Under the pieces are notes generated by a model. That model did not search any database. It worked only from the letters and a program-made list of their open reading frames with translations, and was not told the DNA's origin. Positions 9,295-18,492 of a stretch of 57,898 bases of DNA are shown one piece after another (positions within the stretch are counted from its first letter, which is position 1; each line of letters opens with the position of its first letter). A program made the translations under genes and the position numbers. Source of the stretch: Planctomycetota bacterium (GTDB lineage Bacteria; Planctomycetota; UBA1135; GCA-002748355); contig DROQ01000080.1 in the NCBI GenBank assembly GCA_011321845.1, positions 1 to 57,898 on the forward strand. Reading direction: 5' to 3'.

Positions 9295-10998
9295 CTAAGG
9301 ACGTTGGTACACCAGTTCTCCAGCGATCAAGGTCGCAAGAACCTGGGTTTTGAGGACTGCTTCGGGGGGGATGGAAAGCAGGTCCCGGTCCACGATCACG
9401 AGATCCGCCTCCTGGTGGATGGCGATCCGCCCGCGAACGGCTTCCTCCCCCGCCGCAAAGGAAACCTCGGTCGTAAAAGCAGCCAGGGCCATCCTCGGGC
9501 TGAGAGCCTGCTCCTCCCTGAGAGGAGCGGAGAGGGGATCGTCGGGTGAGATGGTCGTCATGGCCGCAAAAAGTCCTCGAAAGGGGGAGACCGGTTCCAC
9601 GGGAGCATCGGAACCAAAGCAGACCCTCGCCCCCATCCTCAGAAGCGTCCCAAAGGCGTAGGCGCCTGCCAGGCGTTTTTCTCCCAACCTTTTCGCAGCC
9701 CAGCGCATGTCCGTTGTGAGGTGGGTCGGTTGCATGCTGGCGATCACTGCCAGCTTCTGGAAACGGGGAAGGTCCTCGAGGGAGAGGATCTGGGCGTGTT
9801 CCACTCTCGGACGTAACCTCTCCCTCTGTTCGGGGCTGAGCTTTTGCTGGTAAAGATCCAGAACGAGGCGGTTGGCACGGTCCCCGATGGCATGAACACA
9901 GGGCTGGAACCCTTCTGCCGCGCAGCTTTGGATCCAGGAGCCTAGAATGGAGGGTGGCGTGACCAACAGTCCCCGCGTCCCCGGCTGATCGGAGTAGGGT
10001 TCGAGGAGGGCGGCCCCTCGGGATCCTAGAGCCCCGTCGGCATAGAGTTTGAGAGCCCGGAAACGAATCTTGGCTCGGGGACCGGGATCGAAGATCGCCG
10101 GGAGCTTGTCAGCTTCCTTCGGCATCGAAAACATCCCATACACCCCGAGCTTCCAATCCCCTGAACGGACCAGGGATCGCAACAGGCCAAGCTCCAGGGG
10201 CGAGGCCCCCGCTTCATGGACCCTGGTGAGCCCCAGCTGTAGACAATGCTCCTGGGCTTTGAGCAACTGGCGTTTCATCGAGACCCCATCGCTCTTGGGG
10301 ATCACCCTCGAGACGAGGGTAACGGCTCGATCGAGAAGGACTCCCGTTGGCTCGCCGGAGGCATCCCGAAAAACCCTTCCCCCCTCCGGGTCCTTGGTTC
10401 CAGCGGTAATCCCCGCAAGCTCCATGGCTCTCTGGTTTACGAGAGCCGCGTGTCCTCCCACTCTCCTCAGGAGGACAGGGTTTTCGGGAAAAGCCCGGCT
10501 GAGTTCCTCGTGCGTAGGCATCTTTGCCGGATCCCAGAGGGTCTGATCCCATCCCCTACCAAAGATCCAGCCTCCCTTGGGGACCTGCCCCACCCCCTTT
10601 TTCAAGCGGGCGATCACCTCTCCCAGACTGCGGCTCCCTCGAAGATCGATGTTCTCCAGCGAAGCCCCGAGACCAAGCAGGTGAAGATGGGCATCCTGGA
10701 AACCGGGAAAAAGATAGGCACCGGGATACTCCAAGATCCTTGTCTTGGTACCCCGAAAGCGAAGGACAGCCTCTGGGGAACTGACAGCCAGGATCTTTCC
10801 TTGGGCGAGTGCGAGGCCGACTCCTCCCGAAGCAAAGTCCTCGCCCAGGCTGGGCGCCCCCTCGACGAGAATGATGGTGGAGGCAGTAGGAAGGCGCTGG
10901 ACACCGGAGACTTCCCCCTCGGGTTGGTCCCTGTGGGAAACCAGGCAGGCTCCGAGAAACAAGAGGAGGGAGAGAGGCGCGACAAGGTATGGTTTCAT
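9295..10998 (-). CDS. YtcJ-type amidohydrolase lipoprotein
   Basis: This is an amidohydrolase_3 family metal-dependent hydrolase. The hallmark motifs are in order: the HxH of DAHLHLLG, HAIGDRA, VEHAQIL, and FGSDAPVEP near the C-terminus. The N-terminus MKPYLVAPLSLLLFLGAC is a lipoprotein signal with lipobox LGAC, so the enzyme is probably anchored to a membrane facing the periplasm, which is less usual for this family. The length (567) is normal. Family members hydrolyse amides, formamides or related C-N bonds; the substrate cannot be told. It lies 39 nt after the di-haem propeller gene and is probably the last gene of that operon. Confidence 0.9.
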   Translation of the reverse strand: MKPYLVAPLSLLLFLGACLVSHRDQPEGEVSGVQRLPTASTIILVEGAPSLGEDFASGGVGLALAQGKILAVSSPEAVLRFRGTKTRILEYPGAYLFPGFQDAHLHLLGLGASLENIDLRGSRSLGEVIARLKKGVGQVPKGGWIFGRGWDQTLWDPAKMPTHEELSRAFPENPVLLRRVGGHAALVNQRAMELAGITAGTKDPEGGRVFRDASGEPTGVLLDRAVTLVSRVIPKSDGVSMKRQLLKAQEHCLQLGLTRVHEAGASPLELGLLRSLVRSGDWKLGVYGMFSMPKEADKLPAIFDPGPRAKIRFRALKLYADGALGSRGAALLEPYSDQPGTRGLLVTPPSILGSWIQSCAAEGFQPCVHAIGDRANRLVLDLYQQKLSPEQRERLRPRVEHAQILSLEDLPRFQKLAVIASMQPTHLTTDMRWAAKRLGEKRLAGAYAFGTLLRMGARVCFGSDAPVEPVSPFRGLFAAMTTISPDDPLSAPLREEQALSPRMALAAFTTEVSFAAGEEAVRGRIAIHQEADLVIVDRDLLSIPPEAVLKTQVLATLIAGELVYQRP

Positions 10999-11037
10999 CG
11001 AAGCCCATCATAGGGGGAAAGAAAGGGGCATGCGCCC

Positions 11038-14000
11038 CTATTCGATCCGGATCCTCTGCCAGCCTCCCGTCGATAGGCCTCCATCTTCTTGGAGAATCCA
11101 AACCCAATGCTTGTTCCAGCGAATGGGGTCGAAGCTGCCCTTCTTGGGAGGCTCCGGGAGGCGCCCTTCCCGGGCAGCGGCCACTCCGGGAGCGAGCGTC
11201 CCACCCAACATGAGGGTGTAGGTCCATTCCGGCTTCATCTCAGCCGCGGTTTCGTAGATGGGTCGGCCATCCCGGGTCTTCCTCCCACTTGGATAGAGTG
11301 GAAGAACGAGGGGGAACAGATTCTTGAAGTTCTTATGGGGTGGAGGACTTTTGGGGTCGGTCGTCGTAAAAAGCAGTAGCTTGGCTCCCGGCCTCAAATC
11401 CTTGGCGGCGACCCGGAAGCGTCGGGGGGCTTCGTGCCGAAGCCGCTGAAGCCCAAAGCCGGGTGAGTCCTGGAGGAGACCAAGCTGCATGACCCGCAAG
11501 GCCTTGAGGGAAACGGGTTCGGGAACCTTGGTGCTCGTCCCCGAATAAACCCCCTCCCAGACAAAAGCCTTGGGATGGGTCTTGGGGCCGGGGATCCAAT
11601 TCTTGTCCAGGAGAGGGACCTGGGTCCAGGGCGATGCAACCGGCATCGGCAGCAGTTCGATTCGAGATGCGGGCGGCCCCCTCAGGATGCTCGCTCTCCC
11701 CGAGGGAGCGGCCACTCTTCGGGCACTTCCCAGTGGGGTCTGCAAAAAGACGAGGCGGTCGGACGAAGCCCGAAGAAGTCCCAGGAGTGCGGCCCGTCCC
11801 AAAACCTTCCCTCCCGGTTCCGTCCGGTAGCTCCCCTGCAGAGGATCAAACCAGAATCCAAGCTCCTTTCCTGCCAGCAAGGCATGGACCGCGAGACCCG
11901 CGTCGGCGCTCCGCGTCTTCCCTTCGAAGAGGTCCAGCATAAACCTGGTCCCCGGAGAACTCTCCTGCCCCGGCGCAACGGTCCAGGAAAGCCCCACGCT
12001 GGGCGCGATGCCCGTATCAAATTCCCGAAGGAAGCGCGCGATGGCGTCCAGCTTGTTCTTCTCCTTCTTCAAGAAATCATGGGCGAACCCGAACTGGGTA
12101 AAGTCCACGATGTCGGCCTGGGCACCGCTGTTCCCGAGACCGAACTCATTGGTTGTAATCTTGGAAGTCTGGAAGGGATCAAAAATCCAGCGCGCCTCCT
12201 TGGCTTGCAACCCCCTTAGATGGGGGGTCTCGATCACCTGGGGGATCCCCCCCAGGGAAAAGGAAGTCAGGCGATTGTTGCTCCCCGCAGGAAGAGAATG
12301 ACACTGCACACAGGAGCGGCCCGCCGAACGAGCTTCGGCCACATTGGTCAGCGGGTCCCTGAGAGCCCGGGTGTGGAAAAGTTTGAGCCCCAAGAGCGCC
12401 CCGGAGCCATCCTCGGCGTCCTTCGCCCCGAAGGAGCCGCTGTACCGCCGCTCGATGGGTTCATCCGGATTCGGTGGGAAATGAATGGAGAAGGAGAACT
12501 CCTCGAAAACCCGCATCGAGGGAATCGGGATCCCCCTGGGCCGTTGGCCGGGAGGGGCGAGGTTTTTCATCCCCATCAGGCCCACGTAAGCGGCATTGAA
12601 AAAGGAGAGATCGGGCCGATCCCCACGCCAATGGAGAGGGTTGTTGGTGAAGAGCCGTTGTCCCAATCCTTGGACTTCGGAGGTCGCGAGCCCTTGCATG
12701 CTCTGGGTGACTTTGACCCCCTTTCGGAAGGGATATTTCTGCTTGATGGAGAGGATCCGCTGATCGGTGACCCCGTCCACCAACTGTGGATTGAACTGCT
12801 CTGCGCCGGAGGGACTCCCGGCACTCAAGTCCCAACCCAACCCGTCACTCCTTCCGTCAATGTGGCAACTCGCGCAGGCGTCGAACCCGTTCCCGGAGAG
12901 CCCCGCGTCGTAAAGAAAGCGCCTCCCCTTCCTGATATAAGGAGGGGTGGGATCGTTTTGGAGCGCCCGGACCCGAAGCACCTTTTCGCTGACAGGGTCC
13001 ACTTCGGCAATGGAATTGTCCAGACGGTTCATCACATACAAGCGATCCCCCGGGTCGCCGGGAACCCCGGGGATCCCATAACGAAGAGCCAGGCCGCGAG
13101 GCCCGGCCATGGGGTTCCCACTGCCCACAGCCCTGGGCACCGAAAACCCGCGGACTTTCCATTGGGCAGCGGAGGCCTGGCCAGGCAGAACCACCCCAAT
13201 CCGGTCCCGGTGGAAGGCTGCCACAAAGATCTTGACCGCCCCACCCTTGGGCTCATAGACCTGGATCCCCATGGGGTGCGCCAGGGATTCCTGATAGGAA
13301 ACAGGCTTGCCCAGGCTGCTGAGGTTCAGATCCCTGGTCTCCACGCTGACCTTGGAGGTTCCAAGCCCCCGGATTCGATGCAGGAGACTCTTCACAAAAC
13401 CGGTTGGGGCAGCGGCGACCACCGGCTCGGAAACCCTCTGGTTCTGAGCGTCCCAGGCGATCACCCAGAGATCACCATTCTTCTGGAAGGCCATCCCCGT
13501 TTTGCAGGTCCCCAACCCACCCAACATGGAGGCTCTCCGTGTCTTGAAGTCAAAGCTCCAGAGATCGGAATCATGCAACCAGGAATGTCCCCCCAGGAAC
13601 CCGAGGACGTGGAGGTTTCCCTGGGGCCCCATGGCCATGAAACGAGGATGCCTTAGAGCCTGGGTCGGATTCTGAAAGGAGTCCAGGAGCGGGATCCTTT
13701 CGCTGTACCCGGGAACAACGGGAAGAAGAGACTTGGCCTGGACCCAGGCTAAGGCGTTCCGCGTGTTCTTGGTGACGAAGAGGGTCTTTCCGTCCGAGGA
13801 AGGCAGTACCATCATCGGCTCGTCCCCCACATAGACCGTCCGGTCCACCCGCGCTCGAAGTGCCTTGGTCAGGGGATCTCTTGTGAGCAGGATCCGGGTC
13901 ACCGAGTCACCGAGCATGTCCGCGGTGTAGGCGACTCCCCTCACAGGGTCATAGCTGACCGAAACCGGCCTGAGACCAACCGGGACTCTCGCGAGAAACC

Positions 14001-14190
14001 GGAGCCCACGAACATCGTAGATCTCCAAGCGATTGTCGGGGGTGTTGCAGGCGAGGACCACGTCCAATCCCCCGACCCGGGCCACCACGATCGGAGCCAC
14101 CTGGGGGATCTCCAAGTTCAAAAAGGAGTCGCGACCCTGGGCTGCGCAGAGGGAGGAGACAAGAAGAAGAACAAGAGATGAAAAGCGCAA
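11038..14190 (-). CDS. Beta-propeller di-haem cytochrome (YVTN/cytochrome c peroxidase-like)
   Basis: The chosen start is TTG at 14190: GGAGG sits 4 nt upstream and the signal peptide then begins immediately (LRFSSLVLLLVSSLCAAQG). An ATG at 14283 would overlap the upstream gene by 53 nt. The first ~400 residues look like a YVTN-type propeller (for example GLRPVSVSYDPVRGVAYTAD). Two CxxCH haem sites follow, CASCH at about residues 439-443 and CVQCH at about 627-631, with a HWRGDR block between them as in planctomycete cytochrome-c-peroxidase-like proteins. The C-terminal ~300 residues are unassigned. The protein is secreted and about 1050 residues long. Electron transfer or peroxidase activity is plausible, not shown. 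Confidence 0.85.
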   Translation of the reverse strand: MRFSSLVLLLVSSLCAAQGRDSFLNLEIPQVAPIVVARVGGLDVVLACNTPDNRLEIYDVRGLRFLARVPVGLRPVSVSYDPVRGVAYTADMLGDSVTRILLTRDPLTKALRARVDRTVYVGDEPMMVLPSSDGKTLFVTKNTRNALAWVQAKSLLPVVPGYSERIPLLDSFQNPTQALRHPRFMAMGPQGNLHVLGFLGGHSWLHDSDLWSFDFKTRRASMLGGLGTCKTGMAFQKNGDLWVIAWDAQNQRVSEPVVAAAPTGFVKSLLHRIRGLGTSKVSVETRDLNLSSLGKPVSYQESLAHPMGIQVYEPKGGAVKIFVAAFHRDRIGVVLPGQASAAQWKVRGFSVPRAVGSGNPMAGPRGLALRYGIPGVPGDPGDRLYVMNRLDNSIAEVDPVSEKVLRVRALQNDPTPPYIRKGRRFLYDAGLSGNGFDACASCHIDGRSDGLGWDLSAGSPSGAEQFNPQLVDGVTDQRILSIKQKYPFRKGVKVTQSMQGLATSEVQGLGQRLFTNNPLHWRGDRPDLSFFNAAYVGLMGMKNLAPPGQRPRGIPIPSMRVFEEFSFSIHFPPNPDEPIERRYSGSFGAKDAEDGSGALLGLKLFHTRALRDPLTNVAEARSAGRSCVQCHSLPAGSNNRLTSFSLGGIPQVIETPHLRGLQAKEARWIFDPFQTSKITTNEFGLGNSGAQADIVDFTQFGFAHDFLKKEKNKLDAIARFLREFDTGIAPSVGLSWTVAPGQESSPGTRFMLDLFEGKTRSADAGLAVHALLAGKELGFWFDPLQGSYRTEPGGKVLGRAALLGLLRASSDRLVFLQTPLGSARRVAAPSGRASILRGPPASRIELLPMPVASPWTQVPLLDKNWIPGPKTHPKAFVWEGVYSGTSTKVPEPVSLKALRVMQLGLLQDSPGFGLQRLRHEAPRRFRVAAKDLRPGAKLLLFTTTDPKSPPPHKNFKNLFPLVLPLYPSGRKTRDGRPIYETAAEMKPEWTYTLMLGGTLAPGVAAAREGRLPEPPKKGSFDPIRWNKHWVWILQEDGGLSTGGWQRIRIE

Positions 14191-14230
14191 GAGCCCTCCA
14201 GGAGGATAGAACCGAAAGGAGGTCCCGATT

Positions 14231-15214
14231 TTACCCCAATTCCTCTCCCGCGTCCTCAAACAGGTGTCCGCAATGGAGTTCATGTCCAGGGGTGAGAATC
14301 ATTCTCGAGACAGCCCCTTGGCGGTCCACGACGGTGCCTGGAAAGACCAAAGAATCCTGGATCCGGATGGGGTGCCTGACTTCCACTCCATCCATGAGGA
14401 TGGAATTTTGAAGTTCGCAACCCTTCGCGAGCGTCACCCCATCCCCGACGATCTCCTTCAATCCTCGGGTCTTCAAAAAGTGCAGGTTCAAAGCCAGCAG
14501 ATCACAGGGGAAGGAAAGATTCAGGTCCTCGCGCACGACCTCAGACGCCTCAACTCTCCACCCATCCTCGATGAAGATCTGAATCGCGTCGGTAATTTCA
14601 TATTCGTCCCGCATCGCTGTGCGCGGAGTTCGCCTGACCGCATCGAAAAAGGCGGGTGTAAAGAGGTAGAGACCGCATCCCTTGAGATCGGTCCGGGGGT
14701 GACGAGGCTTTTCGATCACCCGAGTCACCGAGCCATCGGCCCCCAGGTGCACCACAAAGTTGCGCATGATGGCCGAAGGATCCGACTCCTTCTTGACCGC
14801 GAGGACACCAGCGGTCCCGCCCCGTGTCCCGTCCCCGATTCTCCCCACCATGTCCGAGAGGTTTTCGGTTTCGAAGAAAATATCCCCCAGGAACAAAAAA
14901 AAGGGACGGTCCACGTGTCGCTCCAAGCGCCCCAAGGCATGAGCGATCCCCAAGGTCTCCTCCTGTTCCACATATCGGATGTTCACTCCGAGCTGGGAAC
15001 CATCCCCAAGGCAACGAACGATCTCAAAGCCCAGATGCCCAATCACGAGGATCAGGTCCCTGACCCCAAGGTCCCTAAGGGCCTCGATCTGGTGTTGGAG
15101 GAGAGGTTTCCCCCCAATGGGAAGAATGGGTTTGGGAAACTTTTCGGAAAAAGGCTGCATGCGCGTCCCTTTTCCGGCGGCCAAGATCACACCAAGAAGG
15201 TCCTTTCCTTCCAC
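14231..15214 (-). CDS. Sugar-phosphate nucleotidyltransferase (RmlA/GlmU-N-like)
   Basis: The N-terminal signature LLGVILAAGKGTRMQPFS with FPKPILPIGGKPLL is the nucleotide-binding and activator motif of NTP:sugar-1-phosphate nucleotidyltransferases, which make NDP-sugars from sugar-1-P and NTP in the cytoplasm. The middle part has LGDIFFE, matching the metal-binding Asp, and the C-terminal ~80 residues resemble a left-handed beta-helix (GVTLAKGCELQNSILMDGV). Start chosen as GTG 15214 (or GTG 15217), with GGGAGG just upstream; the frame is open to a GTG at 15292 but those extra residues are unlike the family. It sits between the FG-GAP lipoprotein and the cytochrome gene. The sugar specificity is undetermined. 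Confidence 0.85.
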   Translation of the reverse strand: MEGKDLLGVILAAGKGTRMQPFSEKFPKPILPIGGKPLLQHQIEALRDLGVRDLILVIGHLGFEIVRCLGDGSQLGVNIRYVEQEETLGIAHALGRLERHVDRPFFLFLGDIFFETENLSDMVGRIGDGTRGGTAGVLAVKKESDPSAIMRNFVVHLGADGSVTRVIEKPRHPRTDLKGCGLYLFTPAFFDAVRRTPRTAMRDEYEITDAIQIFIEDGWRVEASEVVREDLNLSFPCDLLALNLHFLKTRGLKEIVGDGVTLAKGCELQNSILMDGVEVRHPIRIQDSLVFPGTVVDRQGAVSRMILTPGHELHCGHLFEDAGEELG

Positions 15215-15292
15215 CACACTCCTCCCGCTTCCGGCTTCAAAAGTAGGGGAACAAGTCCCACTGTTCCGGTCCCGAAGAACCGGAACGGGCAC

Positions 15293-17506
15293 TCATTTGG
15301 ACTTGTTGAGATAGAGGCTCACCCGGGTCGTGTAGAGACTGGAGAGGACCAAGTCACCCAGACCATCTCCATCCACATCCCCCAGGTCGGCCGAGGCCGC
15401 TTTGTAGGTTCCAGCGAAGCGCGTAGCCTTGAAGCCACCCTTGCCATCCCCAAGGAGGATGAAGAAGTCCGAGCTGTCGGCATTGGTCACCAGGATGTCG
15501 GCGAGCCCATCCCGGTTCAGGTCCTTGGCCATTAGAGCTGTTGGACCCTGGCCGACCTTGATGGACTGCTTTTGGAATCCGTTTCCCCCTGCCAGGAGAA
15601 GGCTCAGCTCATTGCCACCGAGGTTGCTGACGATCAGGTCGTCTCTTCCATCTCCATTAAAATCCGCGGAGCGTAGGTAGTTGGGGAGGTTTCCGACGGG
15701 GAGGTCCATTCCCAGCTTGAAGCCACCCTTGCCGTCTCCATAGAGGATCGAAACGGTCCCAAGCTTGTAGCGGGAGACCGCCAGGTCCGCCTTTTGATCC
15801 CCGTTGAAATCCTTGGAGAGGATGCTGAGGGGTCCCCCCTTGAGGGGAATAGGTGGGAAGGGAGCCGAAAAACCAAAGCCCTTCGCGCTGCCTTTGAGAA
15901 TCCAAACCTGATCCCCTCCATAGTCGGCCAAGGCCAAATCATCGAAATCATCCTCGTCGAAACGCCCGGTAACGATCTCGAAGGGCCCCGCTCCTCCCTT
16001 GAAGGGAGCCTGGTTGATGGGTGGAAACAGGTCGAAGTCAAAGGATCCCGGAGTGGACTTGTTCAGAAGGAATCGCAGCCCTCCAGAGACTGCGATCACA
16101 ATGTCCACCTTGCCGTCCTTGTTGAAATCACCCTTGCCGAGGTCCCCGGGGAGTTTCCCGACATTGTATTCCTTGACTTTCTCGAGCTTGCCGGTCTTGC
16201 TTCCTTGGAGAATGGCGACGATCCCCGCCTTACGATCGCTGACCGCCACATCGGCGTAACCATCTCCATCGAAATCCGAAGAGACCAGGAAGATGGGCTC
16301 CTTCCCGCCCGTGGCGAAGTTCTCGGAGCCGAGTAGCCCCTTGTTCCCCAGGCCACGGATCCATGAGATCTTTTGTGAGTCCAAACCACTTGTCAGGACG
16401 TCCAGATGGCCATCTCGGTCCAAGTCCACAACCCGGCACTGGGTGGGAATCCCCGAGGTTCCGAATTGGCGCTCGGGTCCAAAGACCCCTCCACTTTTTC
16501 CAGGGAGGAAGCCGATCGCAGGACGGTCCAGGAAGGCGACGACGATGTCAACCAACCCATCTTCGTTCACATCCCCAAGGTCGGCATAGACGGGATCCCC
16601 GTCCACGTCCAGAGTCTTCCCCGCGAGGAAACTCCCTTTACCGTCTCCAGGGAAAAGGGAGAGATTGCCCGAGCCGTAGTTGGTCACCAGCAAATCCAAG
16701 ATCCCATCCCCAGTGAGATCCTTGGCGTCGATCTTGACCGGCCCCTTCCCCAAGGTGGAGAACATCTTGCGGGAGCTGGCCACGAATCCCTTGGAGGAGC
16801 CGAGCCAGGTGATCACCTCGTTCCGCGTGAGATCCGTTCCCGCGAGGTCCAGGAAACCATCCTTGTTCCAATCCCCCACGGCCACGGCGTTGATCTCAGC
16901 CTTGGTTCCCGCCGCAAGGTCGGCCGGCGCGAGAAAAGTCGCCCCTTGGGACAAGAACACCCGGAGCACCTCCCCCCGATTGGCCCCCAGGGCGAGATCC
17001 ACCCGGCCGTCCTTGTTCAGGTCGGCCGCCAAAAGGCCTGCGGCTCCTTTCCCGACAGAAAGACTCTTGCTGTCTTCCTTGAGCTGCCCCTGGCCATTGT
17101 TTCGAAGGATCCGGATCCAGCCTTTGGCTGGGAAGAGGCAGGCCAAATCCTGGTCCCCATCTCCATCGAAGTCCCCCGAGACCACTTCACCCGGCTCCTC
17201 CACATAGGCGAGGGACGTCCCAGCCTTCAAAGACAGCCGAGCGGGGCTGGAGGCGATGGCTACGAGCAGTTTCCGCGATGAAAAGCTCGTAGCGACAAGG
17301 TCCAAGACTCCGTCTCCCGTGAGATCCGCAGTGGCCAGGGCCCGTAAGCCGGAGACCCCCATCTCGAATTCTTGACGGGTCTGGAATTGGACGGAGCCGA
17401 GGGTGACGTTCCCCCCTCCTCCACCACCGCCCCCACCGTTGTGGCAGGAACTCAGTGCGAAACTCAGGAAGGAGGCAGTGCAAAAGGCGAAAAATCGGGC
17501 GTTCAT
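15293..17506 (-). CDS. FG-GAP/VCBS-repeat lipoprotein (14 repeats)
   Basis: MNARFFAFCTASFLSFALSSC is a lipoprotein signal with lipobox LSSC, followed by HN and nine consecutive glycines, a flexible tether. The rest of the 737 residues is about 14 repeats of the calcium-binding FG-GAP type, each with a core like D-x-D/N-x-D-G-x-x-D-L/I (for example SGDFDGDGDQDLACL, AADLNKDGRVDLALG, LGDVDGDGLGDLVLS), which would form one or two beta-propellers. Two repeats (GRFDEDDFDDL, KDFNGDQKADL) have altered calcium loops. It is probably exposed at the cell surface and binds ligand or mediates adhesion. It is the first gene of a four-gene minus-strand operon; a 16-bp palindrome lies just before its ATG. Confidence 0.9.
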   Translation of the reverse strand: MNARFFAFCTASFLSFALSSCHNGGGGGGGGGNVTLGSVQFQTRQEFEMGVSGLRALATADLTGDGVLDLVATSFSSRKLLVAIASSPARLSLKAGTSLAYVEEPGEVVSGDFDGDGDQDLACLFPAKGWIRILRNNGQGQLKEDSKSLSVGKGAAGLLAADLNKDGRVDLALGANRGEVLRVFLSQGATFLAPADLAAGTKAEINAVAVGDWNKDGFLDLAGTDLTRNEVITWLGSSKGFVASSRKMFSTLGKGPVKIDAKDLTGDGILDLLVTNYGSGNLSLFPGDGKGSFLAGKTLDVDGDPVYADLGDVNEDGLVDIVVAFLDRPAIGFLPGKSGGVFGPERQFGTSGIPTQCRVVDLDRDGHLDVLTSGLDSQKISWIRGLGNKGLLGSENFATGGKEPIFLVSSDFDGDGYADVAVSDRKAGIVAILQGSKTGKLEKVKEYNVGKLPGDLGKGDFNKDGKVDIVIAVSGGLRFLLNKSTPGSFDFDLFPPINQAPFKGGAGPFEIVTGRFDEDDFDDLALADYGGDQVWILKGSAKGFGFSAPFPPIPLKGGPLSILSKDFNGDQKADLAVSRYKLGTVSILYGDGKGGFKLGMDLPVGNLPNYLRSADFNGDGRDDLIVSNLGGNELSLLLAGGNGFQKQSIKVGQGPTALMAKDLNRDGLADILVTNADSSDFFILLGDGKGGFKATRFAGTYKAASADLGDVDGDGLGDLVLSSLYTTRVSLYLNKSK

Positions 17507-17514
17507 TCGGTGTC

Positions 17515-17530
17515 TCTCTTGGCCAAGAGA
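17515..17530. promoter_or_regulatory. Perfect 16-bp palindrome before the FG-GAP gene
   Basis: TCTCTTGGCCAAGAGA is its own reverse complement. It ends 8 bases upstream of the ATG at 17506 and so lies where the ribosome-binding site and leader would be. It could be a repressor operator or a small hairpin that affects translation. Only the symmetry is seen; no regulator is known. Confidence 0.4.
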
Positions 17531-17708
17531 AAAGAGAAAGATGAAACAAGGAAATGCAACAAGAAATAGGGAATAAAAGGACAGCCCCGAACCAGGTGCA
17601 TTCAGAACCGCATGAATTCTACCACGTTTGGAATCCTCTGCAACAAAAGGAGTTCCAGCCCTTTTTTACAGGAGGAAAAGGAAGAAAAGCCTCCTCACCA
17701 AGGAGAAG

Positions 17709-18455
17709 TCAGCTCTCCATCCCAGGCAGGGAAGCCTCTTCCTCATAGGACCTGAGGCCCCGCGGAGGTCCCAAAAGGACTTGCCCTAACAGAAGGATTT
17801 TGGGATCCACCCCCTCCAAGCCTCCCGCTTGGACCCCTTCACTCCGCCCCCATTTGGAGGAGTGGTCCGATGCCAACTCCATCTGATCCAGGGATGAATC
17901 GAAAACAAGGTCCCCACCCTGCCCGGCAAAGGCCTTGGACTCCCGGAAATCTCCGAAATCGGGCATGGGCATATTCCCTGGGGAGGGGATCCCGCCGGCA
18001 GTGTTCTCCCGGGAGAACACCGAATCCTTGCCCCATTCCCCGCCCTCCAGGGTTTCTTCGCCTTGGAGCACGGGAATGTCCACCCTCAGGGGGGAAGAGT
18101 CAGAAGGAACAACCCTTTGGTCCGCCTCCCGAAACCGCTCGGGAATCTCCATCTCCTCGGAATGAAGCCCCTCACCCTTTGCTTCAAGCGGAGGAGGCGA
18201 GCTACGCTCGGGATCCTTGACCAGATCTCGGAGAGCCTTCATCCAATCCTGCTCGCCCTCCCCCCCAGAGCTGGAACCTTGGGAATCCGGAGTTCCGGAA
18301 TCCTGGCTCCGATCCTGCGGAGGAGGAGCGGTTCTTCTCGGGATCCTCCTCCTCGTCTCCTTCTTCCTGGGCTTGCCCATCTCGAAGAAAGAGAGAAGGA
18401 TCAAAACCGTGAGGACCGGATGTTCCAGCAACCAATTGAGGATCTCTTGCATCAA
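17709..18455 (-). CDS. Small membrane-anchored protein downstream of floA
   Basis: The 248-residue product has one N-terminal membrane segment (LNWLLEHPVLTVLILLSFF) followed by a strongly basic patch (GKPRKKETRRRIPRR), which suggests a cytoplasmic C-terminus, then a long acidic, Gly/Ser-rich, low-complexity tail. No domain is recognised. It begins 37 nt after the floA stop and is probably co-transcribed with nfeD and floA, so it may be a lineage-specific partner of the flotillin microdomain (inference). The frame has two adjacent ATG codons at the start (18455 and 18452); either may be used. Confidence 0.7.
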   Translation of the reverse strand: MMQEILNWLLEHPVLTVLILLSFFEMGKPRKKETRRRIPRRTAPPPQDRSQDSGTPDSQGSSSGGEGEQDWMKALRDLVKDPERSSPPPLEAKGEGLHSEEMEIPERFREADQRVVPSDSSPLRVDIPVLQGEETLEGGEWGKDSVFSRENTAGGIPSPGNMPMPDFGDFRESKAFAGQGGDLVFDSSLDQMELASDHSSKWGRSEGVQAGGLEGVDPKILLLGQVLLGPPRGLRSYEEEASLPGMES

Positions 18456-18492
18456 CCCTCCTCGGATCCTTCTGCTGGGTTCATGATTCCCA

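Noticed and set aside
12220-13656. Long plus-strand open frame opposite the di-haem cytochrome gene
   Set aside because: It is antisense to a well-supported gene, has no family resemblance and a Pro/Gly/Arg-rich composition typical of shadow frames in GC-rich DNA.
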